DNA of 64,000 nucleotides from Pseudomonadota bacterium (lineage in GTDB: Bacteria; Pseudomonadota; Gammaproteobacteria; Steroidobacterales; Steroidobacteraceae), in assembly GCA_025355105.1 (NCBI GenBank), contig JANYAE010000081.1, positions 62,001-126,000 of the forward strand, in the 5' to 3' direction. The notes beneath the pieces are model-generated. The model made no database searches. It saw nothing but the letters and a program-made list of their open reading frames with translations, and was not told the DNA's origin. Of the stretch, positions 47,291 to 56,049 are shown in pieces; within the stretch, counting starts at the first letter, position 1, and every line of letters begins with the position of its first letter. The translations under genes were made by a program, and so were the position numbers.

Positions 47291-49849
47291 CTACCAGGCG
47301 GCGCCGGCGAACCAGTCGTCCTCGCCGCCGCCGATCGGCATGCCAGGCGGCGGCGCGGGGTGGCCGGCGTCGCGCTCGGCCAGCCCCTTGAAGCGGTCCA
47401 CGACCGGGCTCAGCAGGATGTCCGCGTAGTAATGCGCCTGCGCGAGATCCTCGGCCTCGCCGTGGGTCACGACCTTCAGCTGTCTGCCGAGGTCGGTGAG
47501 GGCGCCCTCGATCACCGCCGCGGCCGTCGGCGACAGTGCCTTGTCGGTCATCGAAATCGCCAGCTGCGTCACCAGGCGCGCGCGAAGCGTGCGTTTGACC
47601 GCCGCGGCGTGCCCGGCGCCAGGCCCGTCGGCGTAGACGCGCTGGATCGTGGTCGCGAGCAGCTCAGGCAGCCGCAGGTCGCCGGCGTGGCCGCCCTGCG
47701 CGAGCACTCGATTCAGCCGCGACGGCTCGAGCAGATCGCGGAACACGACGTCGGCGGCGGCGGCCGCCGCGCTCTCGAGCCGAAACGCGGGCGAGCGCGT
47801 GTCGCCGAACACCTCGATCTCGTACTGGCGGTCGCGCGGGTTCGGCGAGCCGGCCGAGAGCAGCGCGAGGAGTGCGTCGGGCAGGTCGAGCACCGCCGGC
47901 TCGAGCGTGTCGAGGAGCGCGGCGAGCGCGCGGCGCTGCTCGGTACCCGGCACCGGCACCGACGCGGTCAGGCCGTCGCCGTTGACCGCATAGCTGAAGT
48001 CCGCGCCACCGATCTGCTTCGACACGGCGTCCACCTCGTAGCGGTGGAACAGGTATACCGGCACGATCACGCGGCGCAGGTCCGCGAGCGGCGCACCAGC
48101 CGGCAGATTGCCGAGGCCGAAGCGACGCAGCGCAAGCTCGCGCACGGCGAGCACGTGGCGCAGCTCCGCGACCGGCTCCGCGCCGTCATCCCAGAGTGCG
48201 CCGCGGGCGTTCGAGGAGCCCGTCGGCCGCGCGTCCTCGTCCGCCACGAAACGCTGGCCGCGCGCATAGCCGTCGCGGATGATCCGCTCGAGCGTGGCGG
48301 CCTGATCTTGGCCGGGCGGCGCCTCGTCGTACAGCCAGCGGATCGCGAACCGGTCCCAGCTACCGATCCCGGCCTTGTACGCGTCGGCGAAATCGAGCCG
48401 GCCGTCGACGATGCGCACGCGCGGTGCCGGGTAGTCCATCACCGAGGCGCGGTCATCGTAGCTGCTGCCGGCGAAATTGTGCTCGAGGCCGAGCGCATGG
48501 CCGGTCTCGTGCACCGCGAGTTGCCGCAGGCGCGCGAGCGACACCTCGATCGGGTCATTCGGGCCGCCCTTTCCGGTCTGGCCGGCGCCGACCAGTGCCT
48601 CGAAGATCAGCCGGTCCTGGCGGACCCGCAGCGAGCCGAGCAGCACGGCGCCCTTGACGACCTCGCCGGTGCGCGGGTCGAGGATCCCCATGCCGTAGGA
48701 CCAGCCCCGAGTCTGCCGATGCACCCAGTTGATGACACTGTAGCGTGCATCGAGCGGACTCACGCCCTCCGGCAAGACCTCGACGCGAAACGCATCGATG
48801 AAGCCGGCCGCGTCGAAGGCCTCCGCCCACCAGCGCGCGCCCTCGAGCAGCGCCGAGCGCACCGGCTCAGGTGCCGCGCGGTCGACGTAGAAGACGATCG
48901 GCTTCACGACCGGCGAGCGTGCCGCGGCCGGATCGGTCTTCTGCAGGCGGAAGCGGTGCGCGAGGCGGTAGACCGACGGCGCGCCAAGCGGTGTCGCGTA
49001 GTCGGCAACGACATTCGCGATCGGGCCGGTGCGCGGATCTGCCGGCCGCGGCGCAAAGCCGGGCTCGGGGAGCTTGATCAGCGAGTGGTGCGCGACCAGG
49101 GTCACGAGGTGGGCGTCCGGGACGATGTCGCGCACCTCTGAGCCCGGCTTGTCGCTCGCGAAGGTCTGGTGCGCCTCAAACTCGAGGTTTTCGGGAAACG
49201 CCTGCGTCTCGCCGACGTCAGGGTAGGTGAGTCCGGCGTCGAGCCGAAAGTCCCCCTGCTTGGCGCCGGTGAGCGCGTCGCCGACGCCGACGGCGTCGCG
49301 CGTCAGGAAGCTCGACAGGTCGACGAGCACGGTGCCGTCGGCGTCCTCGGCGAGCACGGCGCCCGACCAGACCAGCGACGGCGCGAACGACTCGCGCACT
49401 GCGGCTCGTTCCGCCGCGCTGCCGCGCCCGGCGCGGAATGCGGTGTTCTCGAATTCCACGTAGACGTTCTTGCCGGCTCGGCGAACCGCCATCAGTTGCG
49501 TCTCTGCCGCCACCGACCGGTCGAGGCCGACCGGCGCTGAGCCGAGACCGCTGCGCAGGTAGGCCTGATAGAGGAAGCGGCCGAGCTCGCCGTCGCCGCC
49601 GGCAGGGCGCAGTGCGAGCAGCACACGGCCGCCCTTGCGATCGAGGTACGCCGTGAGCAGGCCGTCGCGGCGCTCGAATCCGGCGACGAGCTCGCGGATC
49701 GTGCGTGGCGCGCCGGCCTCCTTGGCAGCCTCGGCATCGCTGCCGCTCGTGCGCGATCCGGCCAGGGCAGTCGGCAGGCTGAGGCCGACCGCGATCGAGG
49801 CCATTCCGGCCAGGACTGCGAGCGAGCGCCCGAAGTTTCGATTCCACAT
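47291..49849 (-). CDS. Secreted zinc-dependent metalloprotease (DUF5117/DUF4953 type)
   Basis: An 852-residue protein. ATG 49849 begins a signal peptide (SLAVLAGMASIAVGLSLPTA). The zinc motif is HExxHxxGxxHN: LAVHETGHALGLEHNFAGSS (Glu in HETGH), with a Met-turn-like SVMDYPAPR. N-terminal propeptide-like regions (DUF5117 type) include ARSPVVKPIVFYVDRAAPEP and the C-terminal ~250 residues are helical. Members are periplasmic or outer-membrane-associated peptidases of uncertain substrate. The ribosome site is weak. Confidence 0.92.
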   Translation of the reverse strand: MWNRNFGRSLAVLAGMASIAVGLSLPTALAGSRTSGSDAEAAKEAGAPRTIRELVAGFERRDGLLTAYLDRKGGRVLLALRPAGGDGELGRFLYQAYLRSGLGSAPVGLDRSVAAETQLMAVRRAGKNVYVEFENTAFRAGRGSAAERAAVRESFAPSLVWSGAVLAEDADGTVLVDLSSFLTRDAVGVGDALTGAKQGDFRLDAGLTYPDVGETQAFPENLEFEAHQTFASDKPGSEVRDIVPDAHLVTLVAHHSLIKLPEPGFAPRPADPRTGPIANVVADYATPLGAPSVYRLAHRFRLQKTDPAAARSPVVKPIVFYVDRAAPEPVRSALLEGARWWAEAFDAAGFIDAFRVEVLPEGVSPLDARYSVINWVHRQTRGWSYGMGILDPRTGEVVKGAVLLGSLRVRQDRLIFEALVGAGQTGKGGPNDPIEVSLARLRQLAVHETGHALGLEHNFAGSSYDDRASVMDYPAPRVRIVDGRLDFADAYKAGIGSWDRFAIRWLYDEAPPGQDQAATLERIIRDGYARGQRFVADEDARPTGSSNARGALWDDGAEPVAELRHVLAVRELALRRFGLGNLPAGAPLADLRRVIVPVYLFHRYEVDAVSKQIGGADFSYAVNGDGLTASVPVPGTEQRRALAALLDTLEPAVLDLPDALLALLSAGSPNPRDRQYEIEVFGDTRSPAFRLESAAAAAADVVFRDLLEPSRLNRVLAQGGHAGDLRLPELLATTIQRVYADGPGAGHAAAVKRTLRARLVTQLAISMTDKALSPTAAAVIEGALTDLGRQLKVVTHGEAEDLAQAHYYADILLSPVVDRFKGLAERDAGHPAPPPGMPIGGGEDDWFAGAAW

Positions 49850-50037
49850 GTCGGTTAAGATCTCCCAACCCACGATTTGAAGAGCCCGCCGCCGACCGGG
49901 ACGCGCCGCCGCCGAGCCGTCGCGGCTCGACCTGGCGGCGGCGACGTGTGACATAACGACGCGCCGCCACCCAGATCACGACCTATCGTGCGCGGCCCGT
50001 CGCCGTTCAGCGACCGGCGTCACCCTACCATTTGACG

Positions 50038-50053
50038 CGATTCGACAGAATCG
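50038..50053. promoter_or_regulatory. Short inverted repeat upstream of the 50088 gene
   Basis: CGATTC-GACA-GAATCG is a perfect 6-bp dyad about 35 nt before the TTG start, right after TTGACG (50032-50037). It may be an operator over a promoter; the -10 element is not clear. Confidence 0.3.
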
Positions 50054-50087
50054 ACGCTGACCGACCATATATCGCGGTGGGCAGGGC

Positions 50088-52898
50088 TTGGATCCAGACA
50101 GCACTGATCGGGGCGCCGGAGACCTCTGGGATCTCACCATCGACGACCTCTTCTCGTCGTCGGACGCGGCTGCGTCCGCGTTGTACGCGGCCATTCCGGG
50201 GCCGTTCGCGGTCGATCTTTGCGCCTCGGTCGAGCCTGCCACCAAGATCGCCGCGATCTTGCGCGACTTCGAGCAGCTTCACGTCTATCAGGTCACCGAC
50301 TGGAAGGACGAGCAGCTCGTCTTCCGGCTGCGACTCGGGCCGATCAGTTCGGAACTCGAGGCGGACGCGATCCTCTCGATCGTCCGCCGTGACTACCCGG
50401 AGGCGACCACGGTGCCGGTGTCGGACGACGACCTGCGCATGATCGCGCTCGTCGCCGGATCGGGAACGGATCGACAGCCGAAGTCCGCGCCCGACGCGCG
50501 CGCACCATCCGCAGCGAAGGCGGACCCACAGTCGTCGCCGCAGCCCTTGCCCGCCGCGCCGAAGGCTGCGAGCGCCACGGTGGTCGCGTCGGCGGCCGCC
50601 GCGCCTCAGCCCACGAACCGGTCGCCCACGACGGCGGCGGTGGCGGCGAGCGAGGATGTGCCGTTCGACCCGGATACGACCGTGGTCGAGGAAACCATCG
50701 ACCTGGCTTCGGTGTTTCGCGACCTCGCGTCCGAGCTCCTGAGCCCGAGGGCGCGCAAGTCGGCCGCCGCGCCGGCGTCAACGCGGCTGGCCGAGGCTAC
50801 GGCCGAGTTGGCACCTGTGCTGGCGGCGCCGCGGCCCGCAAATCCGGCGCCGGCGGTCATCGAGCCCGGAGCCGCGCCCGCGGCGGCGCAGCCGGCGATG
50901 TTGCCGCCCGTGCTTTCCATCGACGCCGTGGCGCGGCCGCCGCGCGAGCGTGTCGGACGACGGGGGGCCGCCACGGAGCCTTCGTCGACGTCACGTCATG
51001 CTGGTCCGCCCGAGTCTGCCGCGAAGCCTGCTGGCGAACGTCCCACGCCGCCCGTGCTGGTCGCGGAGCCGTCCGCGGCCGCGGCGCCGAAGCACCCGCC
51101 GGCGCCGGTCGCGAGCCGGTTGACTGCGGAGCAGCCGGCGCCGGCTGCGCGGTTGCCGACGCCGTTGACACCGCCACCGCTCGTGGCACCTTCGGGCGTG
51201 CCGGGCGTGCCGGGCGTGCCGGCGGCGCCGGCATCGCTGCCGCGGACCGCTACGTCGGTCGCGCCGACAGCCACCGCGAAGGCCGCCGTCGCCGCGACGA
51301 ACGACGCCCGCGTCATTTCACCGGCCGCGCCGATCGAGCCTGCCCGGCCACCGGTCTCAGCGGCCGTCGCGCCGCCAGCTCCGCCTCGGCCGGCGCAGCC
51401 CGCGGCTCCGCCAGGGCCCGCGCCCTTCCAGCGCAGCGTGCCGCCGCCGGCTGCGACGCCGACGCGCGCGCCAGATTCGCCGCGAGTCGCGCTGCGCGGG
51501 ACTCCGGCGGAGCCGATCAGGGCTCCGCTCACCGCCGCGAAGGCGGAGGCGGCACCTGTCTCACCGGGGTCGCCCGCGGTGCTCACGCTGGCGGCGGAGC
51601 CGCCGACGGCGCCGGACGTCGCGGGATGCGCACCGTCCGCTGCTCGGACCGCGTCGCCGATGGCTGCAGCGGTTGACGGCGACGACTTCGAGCTCGAATT
51701 GCTGCCGGATGATCTCGAGCTCCGGGGCGCGGTGGCCGCGGCAACGGCCCCGGTGCCGGCGAGCTCGCCGGCCGGCGCATCGGCCGCCGTGACTCCGTCG
51801 CTCGTGCTTGAGCTCGTCCCTGATGAGCCACGACCGCTCGTGGCCGCGCCGAGCGATGACGTGAAGGCGCAACCGCCGGCCCCCGTGGTGCCACCAAAGA
51901 CCGTAGCGGTCCCGGTCAGAGTACCGGCAAAGCCCGCTGCCCCCGTGCCCGTGATCGCCAAGGCCGCAGCCCCCGCCGCGCCGCCGCCACGCCCGAGCAG
52001 TTCCTCCGCGATGCCCTCCAAGCTCGCCGCTGCCGCGCCGGCCCCGGCCGCTGAGCCGGCGGCGAAGGCTCCAGCCGCGGCGCTACCGAAGGCGGTCGAG
52101 AAGCCGGCGCCGTCGCCGGGTCGCTTGACTCAACCGACACCTGCGTCATCCAGAGTGACGCCGCCTGCCGCATCGCCAGGTGCTGGTCGAACGCCACCGG
52201 TCGCGAGGCCCGCCATGCCCGCGGCGGCCCCGGTCGCGCGTGCCGCACAGCCGCCGGCCACGGGGCCATCAAAGCTCGCTGCAACCGCTGCAACCGCCGC
52301 AACCGCTGCGCCGAAGCCGGCCGAGCGCACCGCGAGGCCGGCGATGGCGAGCAAGCAGCCGAGTCCCGCGGCCAGCGCGCCGAGCCCGGCCGCCGCCGCC
52401 GCCGCGACGGCAAGCGTCACCGCGCCGATGATCGACAGCACGCAGACGATGCGTGCGCTGATCGTGCCGCAGGACCCGTCGGCTCCGACCGAGAAGCTCC
52501 TCGTGATCCAGCTGGTGCTCTCCGAGCAGGAGATCGCGCCGGAGAGCGTGCCGGACCTCGCGATCTTCAAGGAATACCGGCTGTACTCGGCAGTGGGGCA
52601 CCACGAGGGCAAGGTGCTGCACGCTCTGCGGCTCGGCTTCTTCAGTGATGAGGGCCCGGCCGAGGCCGTGGCTGGTTACCTGCGCGCGTTCTTCGACGCG
52701 CCAATCGTCACACGAATCAGCACCGAGGAGCGCGAGCGCTTCGCGCACCGGCGCCTGTCGGCCAAGAAGGGGACCGGCGAGACCGGCGTGCACGCGCGGA
52801 TCGAACTCGCGAGCACGCCGTCGGCGCCAGCCACCTCGCTCGCGGACCTGTCGGCTCGCACCCGCATCGGCAGCGCCAAGTCCGGCCAGGGACGCTAG
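50088..52898 (+). CDS. Very long Pro/Ala-rich protein with SPOR-like domains at both ends
   Basis: A 936-residue protein starting at TTG 50088. A SPOR-like N-terminal unit (about 35-125) reads FAVDLCASVEPATKIAAILR, HVYQVTDWKDEQLVFRLRLG and DYPEATTVPVSDDDLRMIAL. A ~620-residue Pro/Ala/Val low-complexity linker with collagen-like GVPGVPGVP follows. It contains two acidic islands, at about residues 190-225 (FDPDTTVVEETIDLASVFRD) and 525-545 (GDDFELELLPDDLELRG). The C-terminal SPOR-like unit (about 795-890) reads LLVIQLVLSEQEIAPESVPD, IFKEYRLYSAVGHHEGKVLH and ALRLGFFSDEGPAEAV. The same unit occurs in the protein at 27287. No signal peptide or TM helix is seen. Function unknown. Confidence 0.8.
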   Translation: MDPDSTDRGAGDLWDLTIDDLFSSSDAAASALYAAIPGPFAVDLCASVEPATKIAAILRDFEQLHVYQVTDWKDEQLVFRLRLGPISSELEADAILSIVRRDYPEATTVPVSDDDLRMIALVAGSGTDRQPKSAPDARAPSAAKADPQSSPQPLPAAPKAASATVVASAAAAPQPTNRSPTTAAVAASEDVPFDPDTTVVEETIDLASVFRDLASELLSPRARKSAAAPASTRLAEATAELAPVLAAPRPANPAPAVIEPGAAPAAAQPAMLPPVLSIDAVARPPRERVGRRGAATEPSSTSRHAGPPESAAKPAGERPTPPVLVAEPSAAAAPKHPPAPVASRLTAEQPAPAARLPTPLTPPPLVAPSGVPGVPGVPAAPASLPRTATSVAPTATAKAAVAATNDARVISPAAPIEPARPPVSAAVAPPAPPRPAQPAAPPGPAPFQRSVPPPAATPTRAPDSPRVALRGTPAEPIRAPLTAAKAEAAPVSPGSPAVLTLAAEPPTAPDVAGCAPSAARTASPMAAAVDGDDFELELLPDDLELRGAVAAATAPVPASSPAGASAAVTPSLVLELVPDEPRPLVAAPSDDVKAQPPAPVVPPKTVAVPVRVPAKPAAPVPVIAKAAAPAAPPPRPSSSSAMPSKLAAAAPAPAAEPAAKAPAAALPKAVEKPAPSPGRLTQPTPASSRVTPPAASPGAGRTPPVARPAMPAAAPVARAAQPPATGPSKLAATAATAATAAPKPAERTARPAMASKQPSPAASAPSPAAAAAATASVTAPMIDSTQTMRALIVPQDPSAPTEKLLVIQLVLSEQEIAPESVPDLAIFKEYRLYSAVGHHEGKVLHALRLGFFSDEGPAEAVAGYLRAFFDAPIVTRISTEERERFAHRRLSAKKGTGETGVHARIELASTPSAPATSLADLSARTRIGSAKSGQGR

Positions 52899-52932
52899 CG
52901 TCCGAGCGTCGGCGGCGCGTGTCTGGACGCGC

Positions 52933-53403
52933 TCAGCGGCCGCGTTGCCCGGTCTCATTCACGTGCGTCAGGCCGGTTGGGCCGATGCCCGTGATCTGCA
53001 CGATGACTTCGTCGCCCTTCGCACCGTCGTAGTGAACGTGTCCGGCGTGGTGCACCACAAAGCTGCCGGTGGGCAATGGTGTCGTTGCGTCGCGGTCCCA
53101 TTTCGATCCGGCACCAACCCACCAGGTCCCCTTCAGCACGACGACGTAGCGCGTCTCCGGATGGAAGTGCGGTGCGCTGAACGTGCCGGGCGCGAAGCGT
53201 ACGCGCACGACGTACGGCTTGCCGGCGACCTTCGGGTCGCCCTCGATCACCGCGACCTCAAGGCCCGGGCTCGCCGGGTCAGATTGCCACCTGACGTCCT
53301 CCGCGCGAACGATGCGCATCACGTCCGCGGGTGGATCGGCGTCGATCGGTGCGGACGCGGCGGCCGCCACCACGCACACGCTGAGCAGAATCACGTTCTT
53401 CAT
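52933..53403 (-). CDS. Secreted cupin protein
   Basis: A 156-residue protein with a signal peptide (MKNVILLSVCVVAAAASA). Cupin motif 1 is visible as FSAPHFHPETRYVVVLKGTW (His, His, Glu ligands) and motif 2 as SFVVHHAGHVHYDGAKGDEV. A single-domain metal-binding beta-barrel, probably DUF4437/cupin_2-like, in the periplasm. It lies 57 nt downstream of another cupin gene on the same strand, so co-transcription is likely. Substrate unknown. Confidence 0.85.
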   Translation of the reverse strand: MKNVILLSVCVVAAAASAPIDADPPADVMRIVRAEDVRWQSDPASPGLEVAVIEGDPKVAGKPYVVRVRFAPGTFSAPHFHPETRYVVVLKGTWWVGAGSKWDRDATTPLPTGSFVVHHAGHVHYDGAKGDEVIVQITGIGPTGLTHVNETGQRGR

Positions 53404-53459
53404 TTGCAGTCACCTCGGGCGGCATGTGCCGCGACAGTGGGGCCCGGTGCCGGCGTCGG

Positions 53460-54140
53460 TCAGCGCGTAACCCGGTCGATCGCAAGCGTCGCGCGCTCGT
53501 CGAGACCCTCGCCACGCCACAGGTAGAGCGCGAGCAGCGGTGCGGTCGCGGTGCGCATCGCGTGCGGCTCTCCGCGTGCGTGGAAGATCCCGTCGCCGGG
53601 CCGGCGGGCCTCGAAGTCGCCGTGGCCGCGCTGCCAGTCGGCGTCGCCGGAGAGCGGCACATAGAGCTCCTCTGCGGCGTGCTGGTGCGACGGGTAGTGC
53701 GTGTCGGGCCCGAGCAGCAGCACGCCGCCGGCCAGCGCCGTGCACGGGATCGGCCCGCAGCGCCCGAATAGCTCACACCAGCCGTAGCGCTCGAGGAACG
53801 TGCGCGGCACGTCGCCGGTACGATAGCTCTGGCGCCAGCAGAGCTCGCCCGCGGCATCGGCGATGGCGCAGGCGAAACGACCGACGGGGCCGGCCGGCGC
53901 CCGGGTTGCCGACGCTCGGAGCCAGCGCAGCACCTCGAGGGACGCCGGCGTCACGCCGCGAACAGCCGCGGGCATCGGCCAGTCCACCAGAAAGCGCGCC
54001 GCCTCAGGCACGCCGGTGGCCTCGATCAAATCGCGGCCGCTGCCGAGGATGCCTGCCCAATCTGCCACTTGCCGCTGCCCCCGGGGAACAAGAGCCGGGC
54101 CTGCCGTGCGCCCGGCCCGGAACGATACTTGGTCGCGCAC
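53460..54140 (-). CDS. Cupin protein of the DMSP-lyase family
   Basis: A 226-residue protein starting at GTG 54140 (start uncertain). The C-terminal cupin shows metal ligands in DTHYPSHQHAAEELYVPLSG (His, His, Glu, Tyr) and His in FHARGEPHAMRT, then LLALYLWRGEG. This pattern fits the dimethylsulfoniopropionate lyase Pfam family, whose non-marine members have other, mostly unknown roles. I infer family only, not DMSP cleavage. It is divergent from the ECF sigma gene. Confidence 0.75.
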   Translation of the reverse strand: MRDQVSFRAGRTAGPALVPRGQRQVADWAGILGSGRDLIEATGVPEAARFLVDWPMPAAVRGVTPASLEVLRWLRASATRAPAGPVGRFACAIADAAGELCWRQSYRTGDVPRTFLERYGWCELFGRCGPIPCTALAGGVLLLGPDTHYPSHQHAAEELYVPLSGDADWQRGHGDFEARRPGDGIFHARGEPHAMRTATAPLLALYLWRGEGLDERATLAIDRVTR

Positions 54141-54240
54141 GCGAGGGCACGCACGACCTGGCGGACGGTCGCCGCCAGGGGGCCGCTGAAAATCGTCGCC
54201 GCGGGCCCAATATCCACCCCGCCCGGGCGTCTATCCGGGT

Positions 54241-54825
54241 ATGAACTCCACGGTGGCCTCGCCCCGCATGACCAACCTTGACGATGCGCGGATCACCGCC
54301 GCGGTGAGTTCGCAGACACCGCCCCTGCGCGCGCTGCTGCGGCGCGAGGTCGGCGACCTGGCCGACGTCGAGGACATCCTGCAGGAGACCTTCTCCGAGC
54401 TGGTCGCCGCCTACCGGCTGATGCGGCCCGTGGAGCACGTCGCGGCGTGGCTCGGACGCGTGGCCCGCAATCGGGTCATCGACCGTTTCCGCGCGCGCGC
54501 GCGCCACGCCGAAGTCGTCGGCGAACTCGCGGATCCGGAGGTCGCGGCCGAGCGTGTGCTCGGCGAGTGGCTGCTGCCGGGCGGCGAAGGCCCCGAACGC
54601 GCCTACGCACGCGAGCTGCTTGCCGAGGAACTCGGCGCGGCACTGGACGAGCTGCCCGCCGAGCAGCGCGAGGTCTTCGTCGCGCACGAGCTCGACGGCA
54701 CAAGCTTTCGCGAGCTCGCCGCGGCGACCGGTGTCGGCGTCAACACGCTGCTGTCGCGCAAACATTCGGCCGTGCGGCAGCTGCGCCGCCGCCTGGCCGC
54801 CGTCTACGAGGAACTGGACCAATGA
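54241..54825 (+). CDS. ECF-type sigma-70 family RNA polymerase sigma factor
   Basis: A 194-residue protein from ATG 54241. Region 2 (about 30-85): LADVEDILQETFSELVAAYR and AWLGRVARNRVIDRFRARA. Region 4 (about 130-185): LDELPAEQREVFVAHELDGT, FRELAAATGVGVNTLLSRKH and AVRQLRRRLAAV. No anti-sigma with a zinc motif is adjacent; instead a small membrane protein gene starts 12 nt after the stop and probably modulates it or is its target. Confidence 0.92.
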   Translation: MNSTVASPRMTNLDDARITAAVSSQTPPLRALLRREVGDLADVEDILQETFSELVAAYRLMRPVEHVAAWLGRVARNRVIDRFRARARHAEVVGELADPEVAAERVLGEWLLPGGEGPERAYARELLAEELGAALDELPAEQREVFVAHELDGTSFRELAAATGVGVNTLLSRKHSAVRQLRRRLAAVYEELDQ

Positions 54826-54836
54826 GGAGTCATGCG

Positions 54837-55166
54837 ATGAAGCGAATCTGGATCCTGCGCGCGGTCAAGATCGGGGTGTTCACCATCGTGGCGGTCGCGG
54901 TACTGGGCTCGGTGGTGATGGCGTTGTGGAACTGGCTGCTGCCGCCGCTGACTGGCTGGCACGCGCTCGGCTTCGGCCAGGCGCTCGGCCTGCTAGTGCT
55001 GTGCCGGATCCTGTTCGGCGGCCACGGCCGGGGAGGTGGCCACTGGCGGCATCGCCTGCGCGAGCGCTGGGCGGCGATGTCACCTGAAGAACGCGAGCGC
55101 CTGGGCGCGAGCTTCGGCCGGCGCTGCCGGGGCGCGGACGAGTCCGCCGCGCCACCCGCGGCCTGA
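54837..55166 (+). CDS. Small membrane protein paired with the ECF sigma factor
   Basis: A 109-residue protein. ATG 54837 is preferred since GAGGAG lies 7 nt upstream; ATG 54822 overlaps the sigma stop. Two hydrophobic segments (VKIGVFTIVAVAVLGSVVMA, LGFGQALGLLVLCRILFGG) enclose LWNWLLPPLTGW. The C-terminus is Arg-rich (HWRHRLRERWAAMSPEERER). Similar small proteins commonly follow such sigma genes in proteobacteria. Anti-sigma function is possible but unproven. Confidence 0.82.
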   Translation: MKRIWILRAVKIGVFTIVAVAVLGSVVMALWNWLLPPLTGWHALGFGQALGLLVLCRILFGGHGRGGGHWRHRLRERWAAMSPEERERLGASFGRRCRGADESAAPPAA

Positions 55167-55175
55167 CGGCCTACC

Positions 55176-55198
55176 GGCCGGCGCGCTTAGCGCCGGCC
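55176..55198. terminator. Hairpin between convergent genes
   Basis: GGCCGGCGC-GCTTA-GCGCCGGCC is a perfect 9-bp stem with a 5-nt loop. It spans the stop codon of the NYN gene and lies just after the small membrane protein gene, so it could terminate both. Confidence 0.55.
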
Positions 55199-55906
55199 AT
55201 CGCGCACCAGCATCGCCTTGTCGCGCTTCTCGATGTCGAACAGTTCCGTTGCCCGCACGAGGTCGCTCAGCTTCGAGTAGCCGTAGCTGCGTGGGTCGAA
55301 CTCGGGCGCCTGCTTGGTGATGATCGTGCCGACGCTGCCGAGGTGTGCCCAGCCCGAATCGTCCGAGGCGGCGTCGATCGCCTGACGAATGTGGTCAAGC
55401 AGCTCGGTATCCTGCTGCAGTTCGCGCACTGTCCGCTGCTTGCGGCCCTGGCCCGTGGCCGGCGTCGCCGAAAACACCTCGGTGTAAATGAAGCGGTCGC
55501 ACGCCGCGACGAATGGCCGTGGCGTCTTCTCCTCGCCAAAGCCGTAGACGCGCTTGCCGGACTCCCGCAGCCGCGAGGCGAGCTTCGTGAAATCGCTGTC
55601 GCTGGACACCAGGCAGAAGCCGTCGAGGTGCCCGGCGTACAGCAGGTCCATTGCATCGATGATCATCGCGCTGTCGGTCGCGTTCTTGCCGCTCGTGTAG
55701 GCGAACTGCTGGATCGGCTGGATCGAGTGGTCGAGCAGCACGGCCTTCCAGCCGCCGAGGCTTGGCGTCGTGAAGTTGCCGTAGATGCGTCGGACCGTCG
55801 CAACCCCGAACTTCGCCACCTCGGCGAGCAATCCCTTGACGATCGCCGGATTGGCGTTGTCGGCGTCGATCAGGACCGCCAGTCTGCTGTTGATCTCGTC
55901 GGACAT
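55187..55906 (-). CDS. NYN-domain protein with C-terminal OST-HTH/LOTUS domain
   Basis: A 239-residue protein from ATG 55906. The NYN (PIN-like, LabA/DUF88) nuclease domain covers about 8-150, with Asp residues in RLAVLIDADNANPAI, NATDSAMIIDAMDLLYAGHL and FCLVSSDSDFTKLASRLRES. The C-terminal OST-HTH/LOTUS domain (about 165-235) has LLDHIRQAIDAASDDSGWAH, LGSVGTIITKQAPEFDPRSY and YSKLSDLVRATELFDIE. The combination suggests an RNA-binding endoribonuclease in the cytoplasm. Confidence 0.92.
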   Translation of the reverse strand: MSDEINSRLAVLIDADNANPAIVKGLLAEVAKFGVATVRRIYGNFTTPSLGGWKAVLLDHSIQPIQQFAYTSGKNATDSAMIIDAMDLLYAGHLDGFCLVSSDSDFTKLASRLRESGKRVYGFGEEKTPRPFVAACDRFIYTEVFSATPATGQGRKQRTVRELQQDTELLDHIRQAIDAASDDSGWAHLGSVGTIITKQAPEFDPRSYGYSKLSDLVRATELFDIEKRDKAMLVRDGRR

Positions 55907-56049
55907 CGAATCTCCCGTCGGCCCGCGGCGCTCGTGGCTTGCGCAGCGTACGGCCGGGCGCCGCGGCCGTCGAGCGGCATTCACGTAGCGGACCCCCGGT
56001 CAGGCCGCCGGTCGCCGCGACATTCGCCGGTGCGCAAGCCGCGGCGTGT

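Noticed and set aside
47165-49141. 658-codon plus-strand open frame over the zinc metalloprotease
   Set aside because: Antisense shadow; the minus strand carries HETGHALGLEHN and a signal peptide.
51194-51222. GVPGVPGVP codon repeats inside the Pro/Ala-rich gene
   Set aside because: Ordinary 9-bp coding repeats within a low-complexity linker, not an independent element.
54026-54217. Open frame with reasonable codons overlapping the 5' end of the DMSP-lyase-family gene
   Set aside because: It might indicate a frameshifted N-terminus (near 54060), but I see no conserved motif in it to prove this.
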